Source: Sphingobacterium sp.
GTDB lineage: Bacteria > Bacteroidota > Bacteroidia > Sphingobacteriales > Sphingobacteriaceae
Direction: 5' to 3'
Assembly: GCA_031286695.1 (NCBI GenBank)
Contig: JAITTY010000005.1
Span: forward strand, 744,001-808,000
Length of the DNA: 64,000 nucleotides
Shown here: positions 8,501-18,100 of the stretch, piece after piece
Numbering within the stretch: the first letter of the stretch is position 1
Layout: every line of letters begins with the position of its first letter
The notes under the pieces: generated by a model
Databases searched by the model: none
Seen by the model: only the letters and a program-made list of their open reading frames with translations
What the model was told of the DNA's origin: nothing
Position numbers and translations under genes: made by a program

Positions 8501-9100
8501 ATGGAACAGCTCTATCAGATCAGCAGGCATTGCCGCATGGATACGCAAGGCGTATATCGCAACGGTGAACAGATTTCAGTAGAGGCATCCCCAGATTTTG
8601 CCTCCTTTTCAAAATCACTATACTATTCACTGGGAACCAGTTATCCGAAGTTTTTCAAGATGGATAACCTGAGCAAATTAGCTTGGTTAGGGGCCGAATT
8701 GCTACTAAAAGACGAACAGACAACTAATATTGCGATTGTTTTATCCAATCGCCACAGTAGTTTAGACACCGATTTAAAACATTTGGCGACCATCTCGGAC
8801 AACGAGCAGTACTACCCCAGCCCAGCGATTTTCGTCTATACGCTTCCAAATGTATGCATCGGTGAAATTGCTATTCGGCATAACCTGCAAACAGAGAATA
8901 TCTTTTTTGTCTCAGAGCAATTTGACAGTCAACTTGCAGTAAACTACAGCAATTACCTTTTAAATACCAAACGCGCAGAAAAAGTGTTATGTGGCTGGGT
9001 GGATTATCTGCAAGAAAACTACAAATTGGTTTTGTATCTTGTGGAAAAAACAGGCATTTTAGCACATAATTTAGATGTCGTAAGACAATTAACACGATAA
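8501..9100 (+). CDS. truncated, non-catalytic ketosynthase-like protein
   Basis: The 199 residues correspond to only the N-terminal half of a ketosynthase. The block from residue 77 (IAIVLSNRHSSLDTDL) to about 165 aligns with KAS enzymes, including P-S-P-A-I-F-V-Y-T-L-P-N and G-E-I-A-I-R. At the place of the active cysteine it reads FFVSEQFDSQ (135-144), with no Cys. No His-containing C-terminal half is present and no frameshifted remainder follows, because an ACP starts 3 bp later. It is therefore a stable small protein, probably a partner or chain-length subunit. The family recurs in aryl-polyene clusters as 'beta-ketoacyl synthase N-terminal-like'. The exact role is unknown. Confidence 0.75.
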   Translation: MEQLYQISRHCRMDTQGVYRNGEQISVEASPDFASFSKSLYYSLGTSYPKFFKMDNLSKLAWLGAELLLKDEQTTNIAIVLSNRHSSLDTDLKHLATISDNEQYYPSPAIFVYTLPNVCIGEIAIRHNLQTENIFFVSEQFDSQLAVNYSNYLLNTKRAEKVLCGWVDYLQENYKLVLYLVEKTGILAHNLDVVRQLTR

Positions 9101-9103
9101 AGA

Positions 9104-9361
9104 ATGGAAGAATTGAAAGCGGAATTAAAAACGAAAATAATTGAAGCCCTTAACTTAGAAGAAGTGACTGTCGATGAAATTGAGGACCAGGCGCCATTGT
9201 TTGGAGACGGTTTAGGACTAGACTCGATTGATGCTTTGGAGTTAACTGTTTTATTGGACAAAGATTACGGGATCAAAGTAACCGATCCGAAAATTGGAAA
9301 AACTATTTTTCAATCCATTGAAACATTGGCTACCTATATTTCAGAAAATAGAACCAAATAA
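9104..9361 (+). CDS. acyl carrier protein 2
   Basis: This 85-residue acyl carrier protein has GLGLDSIDALEL with the phosphopantetheine Ser41. It is longer and more canonical than ACP 1. It sits 3 bp after the truncated ketosynthase-like gene and 3 bp before ketosynthase 3, so the ACP and its condensing enzymes are probably made together. The sequence suggests a dedicated polyene carrier; which of the two ACPs carries the starter is not visible. Confidence 0.92.
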   Translation: MEELKAELKTKIIEALNLEEVTVDEIEDQAPLFGDGLGLDSIDALELTVLLDKDYGIKVTDPKIGKTIFQSIETLATYISENRTK

Positions 9362-9364
9362 CAC

Positions 9365-10558
9365 ATGAGAAATGCTGTTGCTGTTACTGGCATGGGAATG
9401 ATAACCGCTATTGGAGATGATGTCGCGCAAAACTACCATTCATTGCTCCAGAAACAGCATGGCATCAAAACACTTCAACATATTTCAGGAAAGCACCAAC
9501 ATCAGACACTTGTTGGTGAAGTTGCCTGGACAGATGCAGAGCTGATTGAAAAATTAGGTCCAGAAGTTCCAAAAAACAGTTCCCGAACGAGCTTACTTGC
9601 AGCGATCGCAGCGCGAGAAGCCTTGTCACAAGCTGGTATCACTGTGGCCGAGAATATGCCAATTATCCTGGGGACCTCCGTTGGCGGAATGGATATTTTT
9701 GAGCAACATTTCCCCTATTTGCTGCAGGATAGCCAGCTGATACAACGACGTGATGTTGGCGATTCCAGTAGGGTATTGGCTCAATTACTAGGCAGCAATA
9801 GCCTGGTAACCTCCATCAGCACGGCCTGCTCTTCTGCAGCCAATGCAATCGCGTTTGGTGCACGGCTTATACTTTCCGGTCGGGCAGATCGGGTTTTGGT
9901 CGGTGGTTCGGATGCATTATCCAGATTCACGATCAATGGATTCGACAGCCTAATGCTGCTGTCCAACGAACTGAACCGCCCATTTGACGCCAACAGAAAT
10001 GGGCTAAATCTGGGCGAAGGTGCTGGTTTTTTAGTCTTAGAATCAACCGAATCATTAAAAAAGACTGCAAAGCCGATCTTAGGTTATCTCAGCGGTTTCT
10101 CGAATGCCAATGATGCTTTCCATCAAACCTCAACTTCGGAGCATGGTGAAGGGGCTTATCTTGCCATGAAACAAGCCTTAGCGAGTGCAGCATTAACACC
10201 GCGGGCCATTGATTACATCAATGCACATGGCACAGCAACGGAGAACAATGACCGAACCGAAGCAACAGCGATCCTTCACCTATTCAAAGACCAAATACCG
10301 CCATTTAGTTCTACCAAAGCCTATACCGGGCATACCTTAGGCGCATCAGCCGGTATCGAAGCTATCTATGCATTACTGGCCCTGCAGCAGCAGCTTGCAT
10401 TTGCAAATCTAAGATTTGAAAATACCATGGATCAGCCTGCTTTGAAACCGATTGCTGATCATCAACCGACAGCCATCCGGCATGTACTTAGCAACTCCTT
10501 TGGATTCGGTGGCAATTGTTCAACCTTAATTTTTTCGCATGAACAAAGTTTATATTAA
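9365..10558 (+). CDS. beta-ketoacyl-ACP synthase (FabF-like) 3
   Basis: This 397-residue KAS II-type condensing enzyme has all active-site residues: Cys155 (STACSSAAN), His288 (NAHGTAT), Lys318 and His323 (TKAYTGHTLGAS). It is the most canonical of the ketosynthases here. Its 3' end overlaps by 20 nt the gene for a cysteine-less ketosynthase-like protein. That arrangement matches the ApeO-ApeC (KS-chain length factor) pair of aryl-polyene systems and suggests an obligate heterodimer (inference from known systems). Confidence 0.92.
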   Translation: MRNAVAVTGMGMITAIGDDVAQNYHSLLQKQHGIKTLQHISGKHQHQTLVGEVAWTDAELIEKLGPEVPKNSSRTSLLAAIAAREALSQAGITVAENMPIILGTSVGGMDIFEQHFPYLLQDSQLIQRRDVGDSSRVLAQLLGSNSLVTSISTACSSAANAIAFGARLILSGRADRVLVGGSDALSRFTINGFDSLMLLSNELNRPFDANRNGLNLGEGAGFLVLESTESLKKTAKPILGYLSGFSNANDAFHQTSTSEHGEGAYLAMKQALASAALTPRAIDYINAHGTATENNDRTEATAILHLFKDQIPPFSSTKAYTGHTLGASAGIEAIYALLALQQQLAFANLRFENTMDQPALKPIADHQPTAIRHVLSNSFGFGGNCSTLIFSHEQSLY

Positions 10559-11534
10559 TGCGGCAAGTATATGCGTTGCTACGCCGAATCAACAGGATGC
10601 AACCGGCAGTTGGCTCAAGGTTGATTTGCCCAAAATAACGAACAAGCTCCTATCCCCTAATGCGACAAGACGCATGTCCAAAGCTGTTAAAATGGGAATT
10701 TTCTGCAGCCTTGAAGCTGTAAATCATTTGGACGCAGCAACGCTTGACGGTATACTCGTTGGCAGCAGCAAAGGCTGCCTCATAGACTCCGATAAATTTT
10801 TGCAATCCATTGTTGAACAACAGGAAGAATTTTTATCACCTACCCCATTTATACAATCAACCCACAATACTGTTGCCGGCCAGATTGCGTTGTTGATCAA
10901 AAACCGAGGTTATAATATGACCTACTCTCAGGGACGAATTTCCTTTGAATCCGCCGTGCTGGACGCTTACATCCAGCTTAAGATGAACGAACGGAATACG
11001 CTATTGGTTGGCGCGGTTGACGAGCTCTCAGACATCAGTATAAAAATCAGTTCAGCCCTCGATGAAGCAGCAAGTCAATACAAAACAACTGGTAGCTCAC
11101 AATCAGAGGGCGCAGGTTTCTTCGTTTTTTCCAATCTGCAGGACCAACATACGCGCGCTGAACTAACTGACATTTCAATTTATCCAGCCACAACAAAACT
11201 TTCATCGGAAGATCAGGTATTAGCATTTCTTAAAAAAAATGATTTATCGGCTGAACAAATCGACGCAATTGTGTATGGTTCCGAAAACACGGAAAATCCA
11301 TTCGATACGAGTTGGACGAACTTTAATAAGACCACTAAAATAAACTATCAATTACTGGTTTGCCGCTTTGACACAGATGTCGTATTTGCATTGGATCTGG
11401 CTTTAAAATTATTGCACCATCAAACCTTAGTTCCAAAAAGCAGTCCAACTGAAAATGGCAGTAGAAGCTATCAAAAGATACTGATTTGTAATTTTGGAGA
11501 ACAAAACAGTTTAATGCTGTTATCGGGATGCTAA
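10539..11534 (+). CDS. ketosynthase-like chain length factor (no active Cys)
   Basis: This 331-residue protein is related to ketosynthases but lacks the catalytic residues. The cysteine region reads MTYSQGRISFESAV (127-140), without Cys, and neither GHGT nor GHTLG histidine motifs are found in the second half. It is shorter than a full KAS. Overlap of its start with the preceding catalytic ketosynthase gene implies coupled translation and a 1:1 complex. By analogy with ApeC it should help set polyene length. Confidence is high for the family relation and moderate for the function. Confidence 0.72.
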   Translation: MNKVYINAASICVATPNQQDATGSWLKVDLPKITNKLLSPNATRRMSKAVKMGIFCSLEAVNHLDAATLDGILVGSSKGCLIDSDKFLQSIVEQQEEFLSPTPFIQSTHNTVAGQIALLIKNRGYNMTYSQGRISFESAVLDAYIQLKMNERNTLLVGAVDELSDISIKISSALDEAASQYKTTGSSQSEGAGFFVFSNLQDQHTRAELTDISIYPATTKLSSEDQVLAFLKKNDLSAEQIDAIVYGSENTENPFDTSWTNFNKTTKINYQLLVCRFDTDVVFALDLALKLLHHQTLVPKSSPTENGSRSYQKILICNFGEQNSLMLLSGC

Positions 11535-12298
11535 ATTTTAAAAACACAACATACGGATGTCTTATTCTTTTTCTAATGGCGGTGTTCATAGGAAGGGAAT
11601 ACCAATTATACTACCCGTTTGTCCTAGTGCTCATTCTTTATTTAGGGATACTTTCTTGGGGAGCCTTTGACTTGCGTTTAAATTTCTTTATGCCATCGAC
11701 AACGAAGGGTCAGCAGCATACACGTCAAATAGCGATCACCTTTGATGATGGCCCTAGCCCCTTTACATTGGAAATATTAGATCTACTCGATCAGTATCAA
11801 GCCAAGGCAAGTTTTTTTTGCATTGGTTCGCAGATATTGTGCTACCCGGAGATCGCAAAAAAAATTGTCGAAAAAGGTCATGTAATCGCCAATCATAGCA
11901 TGAACCATCCCAATCAAATGGGCTTTCTTTCAAGCCGAAAAGTCCGTATTGAAATAGAAGTGGCAAATCGGGCTATTGAAACAACGACCGGAAAAAGAGC
12001 CTTGCTTTATCGGCCTCCATTTGGTGTCAGCAATCCACACATTGCAAAAGCATTGCAGGATTGCAATTTGAAATCCATCGGCTGGAATATTCGTTCACTG
12101 GATACTTTAAATTTAGATGAACACCAGATCTTTGCTCGCATCAAGAAAAGATTAAGCCCGGGCAGCATTGTCCTCTTGCACGACACCTCCGAAAAAACAG
12201 TCCATGTCGTTAAAAGTTTATTAATAGAATTGAAGGCTAACAAAATAGAAGCCGTAAATTTAGAAGATTTCTTAAATCAAAAAGCATATGAAAACTAA
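11528..12298 (+). CDS. polysaccharide deacetylase (NodB domain), membrane-anchored
   Basis: The protein has 256 residues. Two hydrophobic stretches (about 9-17 and 28-46) form an N-terminal membrane anchor, followed by a complete NodB/CE4 domain: ITFDDGPSP with the metal-binding Asp pair, NHSMNHP (second motif), RPPFGVSN, W-N-I-R-S-L-D, and L-L-H-D. It should remove N- or O-acetyl groups from a periplasmic glycan or lipid. It overlaps the chain length factor gene by 7 nt and the LolA gene by 11 nt, so it belongs to the operon. Its substrate in pigment assembly is unknown; deacetylating a glycosylated carrier lipid is one possibility. Confidence 0.88.
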   Translation: MLNFKNTTYGCLILFLMAVFIGREYQLYYPFVLVLILYLGILSWGAFDLRLNFFMPSTTKGQQHTRQIAITFDDGPSPFTLEILDLLDQYQAKASFFCIGSQILCYPEIAKKIVEKGHVIANHSMNHPNQMGFLSSRKVRIEIEVANRAIETTTGKRALLYRPPFGVSNPHIAKALQDCNLKSIGWNIRSLDTLNLDEHQIFARIKKRLSPGSIVLLHDTSEKTVHVVKSLLIELKANKIEAVNLEDFLNQKAYEN

Positions 12299-12920
12299 GC
12301 TCATTATACTCATCGTCTCTATATTTCACATGACGCTTGCCAAAGCACAGGAAACAGCCATGTCAGGTGCTGAAATAACGAGTTTCAAACAAACCGTAAT
12401 TTCCGAAGCACAAAAGATAAAAACATTAAAAACGGATTTCATACAGTACAAGCACTTGGATTTTCTTTCCAAGGAAATCACATCAAGCGGATCCATGTTA
12501 TTAAAAAATCCAGACAAGCTGCTATGGAAATACAATACCCCTATTCAATATGGAATCCTTTTTAAGGACAATAAGGTATTGGTGAATGATCAGGGTAAAA
12601 AGAATAAAGTAGATCTAGGCAACAATAAGAAATTCGAAAAAATCAACAAAATGATTATCGGAAGCATCAGCGGTGATCTTTTTGCAGCCAATGACTTTAC
12701 GATCACATTCCACAAAAATCGGAATCAACGGATTGCTAAGCTTTCACCCAAAACGAAGGATCTATCCGCCTATATTCAAACGATCATTCTATACTTTAAC
12801 GATCAACAATCGACAGTTTCGGAAGTCCAGTTGATTGAACCATCAAAAGATTATACAAAAATTGTTTTCAAAAACAAGCAGATCAACCAACCCATCAGCG
12901 ATGCGTCATTTAGTTTTTAG
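12288..12920 (+). CDS. LolA-like periplasmic lipoprotein/lipid carrier
   Basis: This 210-residue exported protein has a signal peptide ending near A-K-A-Q (about residue 20). The rest has the LolA-like pattern: TDFIQYKHLDFLSKEITSSG, then G-x-M-L-L-K-N-P-D-K-L-L-W-K-Y, which is the conserved curved-sheet strand of outer-membrane lipoprotein carriers. A LolA-like gene is a regular part of aryl-polyene clusters. The protein is thought to shuttle the hydrophobic product across the periplasm. It overlaps both neighbours. It is probably separate from the housekeeping LolA (inference). Confidence 0.85.
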   Translation: MKTKLIILIVSIFHMTLAKAQETAMSGAEITSFKQTVISEAQKIKTLKTDFIQYKHLDFLSKEITSSGSMLLKNPDKLLWKYNTPIQYGILFKDNKVLVNDQGKKNKVDLGNNKKFEKINKMIIGSISGDLFAANDFTITFHKNRNQRIAKLSPKTKDLSAYIQTIILYFNDQQSTVSEVQLIEPSKDYTKIVFKNKQINQPISDASFSF

Positions 12921-13512
12921 TCTATTACTTTTATTGCTTTTGGCAGGCTGTAAAGTATACTACCCTAATGGTAAACAGCATTATAGTACAATAGATACCA
13001 CTGTTCAAAACCCTTATTTTTCGGAGCTGAATGAGGAGCGATTATATCGGGCTACGATCCACTTTTACGGAAAAGAGCTTACGGGGATGTTTGTAGCTAA
13101 AAGAATAAGTCAGGACGATCATCGCATTGTGCTAACTTCTGATTTGGGAAATACCTTATTTGACATAACGATTTCAAAAGATCATCATGTGGTCAATTAT
13201 GTTATGCAAGACCTCAATAGAAAGATTATTCTCAACACCTTAATTAGGGACTTCAAGGCTTTAACACAGCCAGATTATCATATTGATCATCAAAATTTAA
13301 CACATCGTGAGTTCCTAAGCATTCATGCAGACAGGCGGTATTTTCTAACGATCGATGATCAAGGCATCTTATCCAGCATCGAAATAGCCTCCAAGTATAA
13401 AACGAAGTTTGAAATTCAGTTCAAAACGGATTCCCTGGGGAAACTTGACCGCTTTCAGATCAAACACCATGGCATCAAACTGAATATGGATTTTGTGAAT
13501 ATTCCATTTTAA
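12901..13512 (+). CDS. small outer-membrane lipoprotein of the pigment cluster
   Basis: The protein has 203 residues from the ATG at 12901, overlapping the LolA stop by 20 nt. An upstream in-frame ATG at 12835 would put 22 extra residues before the signal, so 12901 is preferred. The signal LLLLLLLAGC has a clear lipobox with lipidated Cys around residue 17. The mature part is rich in beta strands with no catalytic motif. It occupies the place of the DUF3261 lipoprotein in proteobacterial aryl-polyene clusters and may receive the product from the LolA-like carrier. I could not confirm homology by eye. Confidence 0.75.
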   Translation: MRHLVFSLLLLLLLAGCKVYYPNGKQHYSTIDTTVQNPYFSELNEERLYRATIHFYGKELTGMFVAKRISQDDHRIVLTSDLGNTLFDITISKDHHVVNYVMQDLNRKIILNTLIRDFKALTQPDYHIDHQNLTHREFLSIHADRRYFLTIDDQGILSSIEIASKYKTKFEIQFKTDSLGKLDRFQIKHHGIKLNMDFVNIPF

Positions 13513-13547
13513 CTGACTTGACACATAAGTCAGAGAATGAAAAAATT

Positions 13548-13576
13548 GCATATAAAAGGTAATTTATCTAAGTTTG
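13548..13576 (+). promoter_or_regulatory. candidate internal promoter giving a nearly leaderless transcript
   Basis: ATTG ending at 13548 and TAAGTTTG at 13569-13576 are 20 bp apart, a good Bacteroidota promoter. The ATG follows only 4 bp later, so transcription would start about at the start codon. A small inverted repeat (CTGACTT/AAGTCAG, 13513-13533) precedes it. Confidence 0.35.
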
Positions 13577-13580
13577 AAAC

Positions 13581-13958
13581 ATGGTTTTAGCAGACTTTTA
13601 TAACATACTCGATCGTCAGGTAAGGGAAAATGGAAAGCATTTGCTGGAAATACGTATTCATCCAGATCATCCGATTTTCGGGGGCCATTTTCCGGGAAGG
13701 CCCGTAACACCAGGGGTATGTATGTTACAGATCATAAAAAATACAGCTGAGGATATATTGCAGGCAAAAATACGTATGCATTCAGCCAAAAACATTCGTT
13801 TTTATGCCATAATAGATCCCACTGTTCAGCCAATTGTCAAGCTAGAATTGGTGATTCAGGAAACCGAAACAATACAGATCAAGGCTAATTGTTCTTTCGA
13901 GGATACCCTTGCGCTTAAAATGGAACTCAATTTTTACCGCTCTTATCCTGTTTTGTAG
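13581..13958 (+). CDS. hotdog dehydratase-like protein (ApeI/FabZ-like, acidic residue replaced)
   Basis: This 125-residue single hotdog domain has the strong FabA/FabZ signature FGGHFPGRPVTPGV with His36. In FabZ the Glu of the catalytic pair falls five residues after PGV's glycine; here that place is Gln50 (GVCMLQII). The enzyme may be inactive alone or use another acid. Together with the complete dehydratase at 6461 it could form the two-subunit dehydratase known from ApeI-ApeP. It starts the second half of the operon, 68 bp after the lipoprotein gene and 2 bp before the GT2 gene. Confidence 0.8.
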   Translation: MVLADFYNILDRQVRENGKHLLEIRIHPDHPIFGGHFPGRPVTPGVCMLQIIKNTAEDILQAKIRMHSAKNIRFYAIIDPTVQPIVKLELVIQETETIQIKANCSFEDTLALKMELNFYRSYPVL

Positions 13959-13960
13959 CC

Positions 13961-15133
13961 ATGCCCAATTCGCAAACCCCGAGCCAATCTATGATCCCTG
14001 CCCCTGTATGTGTGCTTATTCCCACCTACAACAATGCAAAAACGCTGCGGCGAGTTTTGGACGGCGTTTTGGTCTATACCAGACAAGTTATTGTTGTCAA
14101 TGATGGCTCGACGGATTCAACAGCTTTAATTTTAGCAGATTACCCCTTCATTACAGTTCAGCATCTCGAAAAAAATTCCGGAAAAGGCAAGGCCTTACGA
14201 AAAGGTTTTGAGATCGCAAAAGCACAAGGTTTTCAGTACGCTATCACAATTGATTCGGATGGACAGCATTTCCCCGACGATATTCCGGTATTTCTAAATG
14301 CCCTCCAACAAAGTGATGGAAATATTCTATTGATTGGTGAGCGCCAAATGGATCAAGCTGGAATACCGAAGAAAAGCAGTTTCGGCAACAAGTTTTCTAA
14401 TTTTTGGTTTTGGTTTGAGACTGGGATAAAACTTGCCGATACCCAGTCTGGATATCGATTATACCCTTTGGAAGGCATACCTAAAAAACTATATACCAAC
14501 AAATTCGAGCTTGAAATTGAAGTTATTGTTCGATCTGCATGGAAGGATATCGAGGTCAAAAATGTCCCTATTAAAATTCTTTATGATCCGAATGAACGGG
14601 TTTCACATTTTAGGCCGTTTAAAGATTTTACGCGAATTAGCATTCTCAACACCGTTTTGGTTTTAATTAGTCTCCTTTACATATTTCCAAGAAATGCTTT
14701 TCGAAGTTTCAAAAAAAAAAGCTTTAAGGATTTTCTAAAAGAAGATATTCTGGGAACGAATGATTCCGATTTTGTTAAATCAATTTCGATAGCATTGGGT
14801 GTGTTCATTGGGATTGCCCCCATTTGGGGATTTCAGTCTTTTTTATCAATTTTTCTTGCCTCTGTCTTTAGGCTTAATAAGGGGCTTTGTTTTGCCTTTT
14901 CAAATGTCAGCATCCCGCCTATGATCCCATTGATTATTTGGGGATCGATAGAGACAGGGAAATTATTTATTCCCAGCGCCAAACCGTTATTGGATTATAA
15001 CCACATAGATTTTCAAGCTATTTCCGAACATTTTTTACAATATGTGCTGGGCAGTCTCTTCTTGGCTTTAATGGCCGCACTCCTATTTGGGTTTTCCTCT
15101 TTTACATTATTGCGGTTTAATCAACGACGTTAA
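13961..15133 (+). CDS. glycosyltransferase family 2 fused to a DUF2062 membrane domain
   Basis: The protein has 390 residues. The N-terminal GT-A domain begins CVLIPTYNNAKTLRRVL, with V-N-D-G-S-T-D and the metal-binding D-S-D-G-Q. From about residue 250 a DUF2062 region with several membrane segments follows (ALGVFIGIAPIWGFQSFLSI and two more). This GT2-DUF2062 arrangement is known from aryl-polyene and related lipid clusters. The enzyme probably glycosylates a lipid acceptor at the cytoplasmic face, which may then carry the polyene. The sugar and acceptor cannot be deduced. The next gene begins 1 bp after its stop. Confidence 0.85.
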   Translation: MPNSQTPSQSMIPAPVCVLIPTYNNAKTLRRVLDGVLVYTRQVIVVNDGSTDSTALILADYPFITVQHLEKNSGKGKALRKGFEIAKAQGFQYAITIDSDGQHFPDDIPVFLNALQQSDGNILLIGERQMDQAGIPKKSSFGNKFSNFWFWFETGIKLADTQSGYRLYPLEGIPKKLYTNKFELEIEVIVRSAWKDIEVKNVPIKILYDPNERVSHFRPFKDFTRISILNTVLVLISLLYIFPRNAFRSFKKKSFKDFLKEDILGTNDSDFVKSISIALGVFIGIAPIWGFQSFLSIFLASVFRLNKGLCFAFSNVSIPPMIPLIIWGSIETGKLFIPSAKPLLDYNHIDFQAISEHFLQYVLGSLFLALMAALLFGFSSFTLLRFNQRR

Positions 15134-15134
15134 T

Positions 15135-18100
15135 ATGCAGCATTATTTTTATCAGCTTTATCTATTTTTCAAGAAAAAACCTTATATCGCCTGCTTAGTT
15201 GCCCTGCTCTTTTTGGCTGCAACAGGATATTTCGCGCTAAAACTAAAATTTGAAGAAGATATTACGCGGATTATACCTCAAAACGAACGGACAAATGAGA
15301 TGGCCAAAATATTGGCCCAGCTTAAATTTTCGGATAAAATAAGTGTCATTATCGAGCGGGAAAAGGCTGCTACAATTGACGATATGGTTGAAATGGCCAA
15401 TTCCTTTTCAGATAGCATCGTATCACTTGCCCCCTACTACCAGAGCATACAAGGGCAAATCAGCGATGAGGAGATGGAAAGTACCATGCAATTTGTATAC
15501 CGACAGTTGCCGACATTATTGGACGAGAATGATTACAAATCCATAGCAGATCGCCTCCCTGTTGATAGTATCACGCAAACAGTCGAAGCCAATTATGCTG
15601 CATTAATTTCACCTACGAGTATCGTCGCAAAATCTTTTATACAGCGAGATCCCCTGGGAATTGGCTTTATGGCGCTTAAAAAATTCCAAAAGCTCAGTAT
15701 TGCCGGTGACTTTCAACTTTACAATGGCTACATTTTTACAAAAGATTCAAGCAAGCTACTATTGTTTATTAATCCCAAATATTCGGGTTCGGAGACCGAA
15801 CATAATGCGATTTTCGCTGGCAGGCTAGAGCAGATGAAAAGTGAGTTAAACAAGCGCTACCTAAACAAGTCCAAACTCAGTTACTTTGGGGCATCCCTAG
15901 TTGCCGTAGCCAATGCCAAGCAGATCAAAACGGACATCCAAGCGACTATACTCATTTCGATGAGTTTATTGATGCTCATTTTGATTCTCTTCTATAAGAA
16001 AATACAAATTCCAATCATCATCTTTATTCCCTCAATCTTTGGAGCCTTGCTCGCACTGGCATTTTTATACTTTCTGCGTGGTACCATTTCAGCCATTTCG
16101 ATCTCTATTGCTGCAGTTTTAATCGGTATTACCATCGACTATGCCCTGCATATCATGACGCATTTCAAGCAAACGCAGGATATCAGACATCTGTATAAAG
16201 AAATCACCAAGCCAATCCTGATGAGTGCAGGTACAACCGCAGTCTCGTTTCTTTGCTTGCTCTTCGTCAATTCGGAAGCCTTAAAAGATTTGGGAATATT
16301 TGCTTTCATTGCTATTCTATTCTCGGGAATCTTCTCGTTGGTACTTATACCGCATATCTATAAACCAAATATAAAGACGCTGGATGATAAAAATCATCTG
16401 ATCGATCGGATTTCCGCATTTAGCTTTGAACAGAATAAACCTTTACAGCTATTTAGTTATTTATTGTTAGCTGTGAGCTTATTTACTTTTTGGAAAGTAG
16501 GCTTCAACAAAGATTTATCCGCACTAAATTTCTTCCCAAAAGAATTACAGGAAGCGGAGCACAAACTTGAAAATTCAGCACAGCAGCAAAATAAGTCTCT
16601 ATTTCTGATCAATTACGGCAGCAATATTGACCAGGTTCTTTCAGATAATTCAGTATTATATCACAAGTTACAACAAGATACAAGCATAATCGCTGTCAAT
16701 TCCATTGGCGAAATCGTCCTATCAAAAAAGGATCAGGAGGCGAAGATTGCCCAATGGAATTCCTTTTGGACCGATGGTCGTAAAAAGGAAATTCGGGAGA
16801 ATCTTATCCGTTCAAGTGCTGCTTTTGGCTTTAAGCCCGATGCTTATCAAGCATTTTTTATGCTCCTGGACCAGAAATTTTCAACAGCCTCACTGGATGA
16901 TTATCGCGAGCTCAACCAGGGTATGCTGGCGGAGTATCTGAGTTCAAAAGATGGCTTCTTTACCACAAATACCATTGTAAAAACTTCGGAAGGAGACCGG
17001 GAAAAATTGATTAGACAGTTTAATGGGAAAAGTACGGTTGTCATTGATCGCAAAGAAATGAATGAAACCTTTTTGGGACAGCTCGTCAATGACTTTAACA
17101 CCTTAATTAATTACAGCTTTGTAGCCATATTTGTTATTCTTTGGCTGTCGTTTCGCCGAATCGAACTGACATTGATAAGCATGGTGCCTATTGTATTGAC
17201 AGGTTTGGTTACAGGCGGTTTAATGGGCTTATTTCACCTCGAATTCAATATTTTCAGTACCATTGTCTGCACACTCGTATTCAGTCACGGGGTAGATTTT
17301 GCAATCTTTATGACTGCGGCCTTGCAAAAAGAATACAGTACTGGCAAAGATGAAATGCCTACATACCGCACTTCCATTCTCCTTGCTGTATTAACGACAA
17401 TCTTAGCCATCGGCGCCTTAATTTTCGCCAAACACCCGGCATTAAAGTCCATTTCAGTGGTTTCCCTGCTTGGTGTTACAGCGGCTGTTTTAAACACTTT
17501 TGTTCTTTATCCGCTCGTTTTTAGGTTTGTATTTCGCCGCAGGCCTTCCCAAGGTCTATCCCCGATTACTTTGCGGCTGCGCTTGATTTCAGCATTTTCC
17601 TTTAGCTACTATATCATCGGAAGTATTCTTTCAGGTCTTCTCTTTAGTTTGGTTTCTAACAGAGCTTGGATGACAAGGATCATGTCCCGTTTTGGAGACT
17701 CTGTATTAAACTCCAACCCTTTTGTCAAGAAACAGGAATTCAACCCACACGGCGAAGACTTCAAAAAACCAGCGATTATTATAGCCAATCACAATTCGTT
17801 ATTGGATACCCTTCTTATTGGGCGTCTATTGCCAAAATGCGTATTTGTGACCAACGAATGGGTCTACAAATCACCTGTTTTTGGCCGTGTCGTTAGACGT
17901 GCAGGCTTTTTAATGCTCGACGAAGATTTAGAAAAATCTAAAAATATATTAAAGCAACGCATCGATGCAGGATATTCGATTGCGATTTTTCCAGAAGGAA
18001 CGCGATCGGCAACAAATGATGTACAGCGGTTTCACAAAGGAGCATTTTATATTGCAGAACAACTGCAATTGGATATTCTCCCAATTTATATACATGGAGC

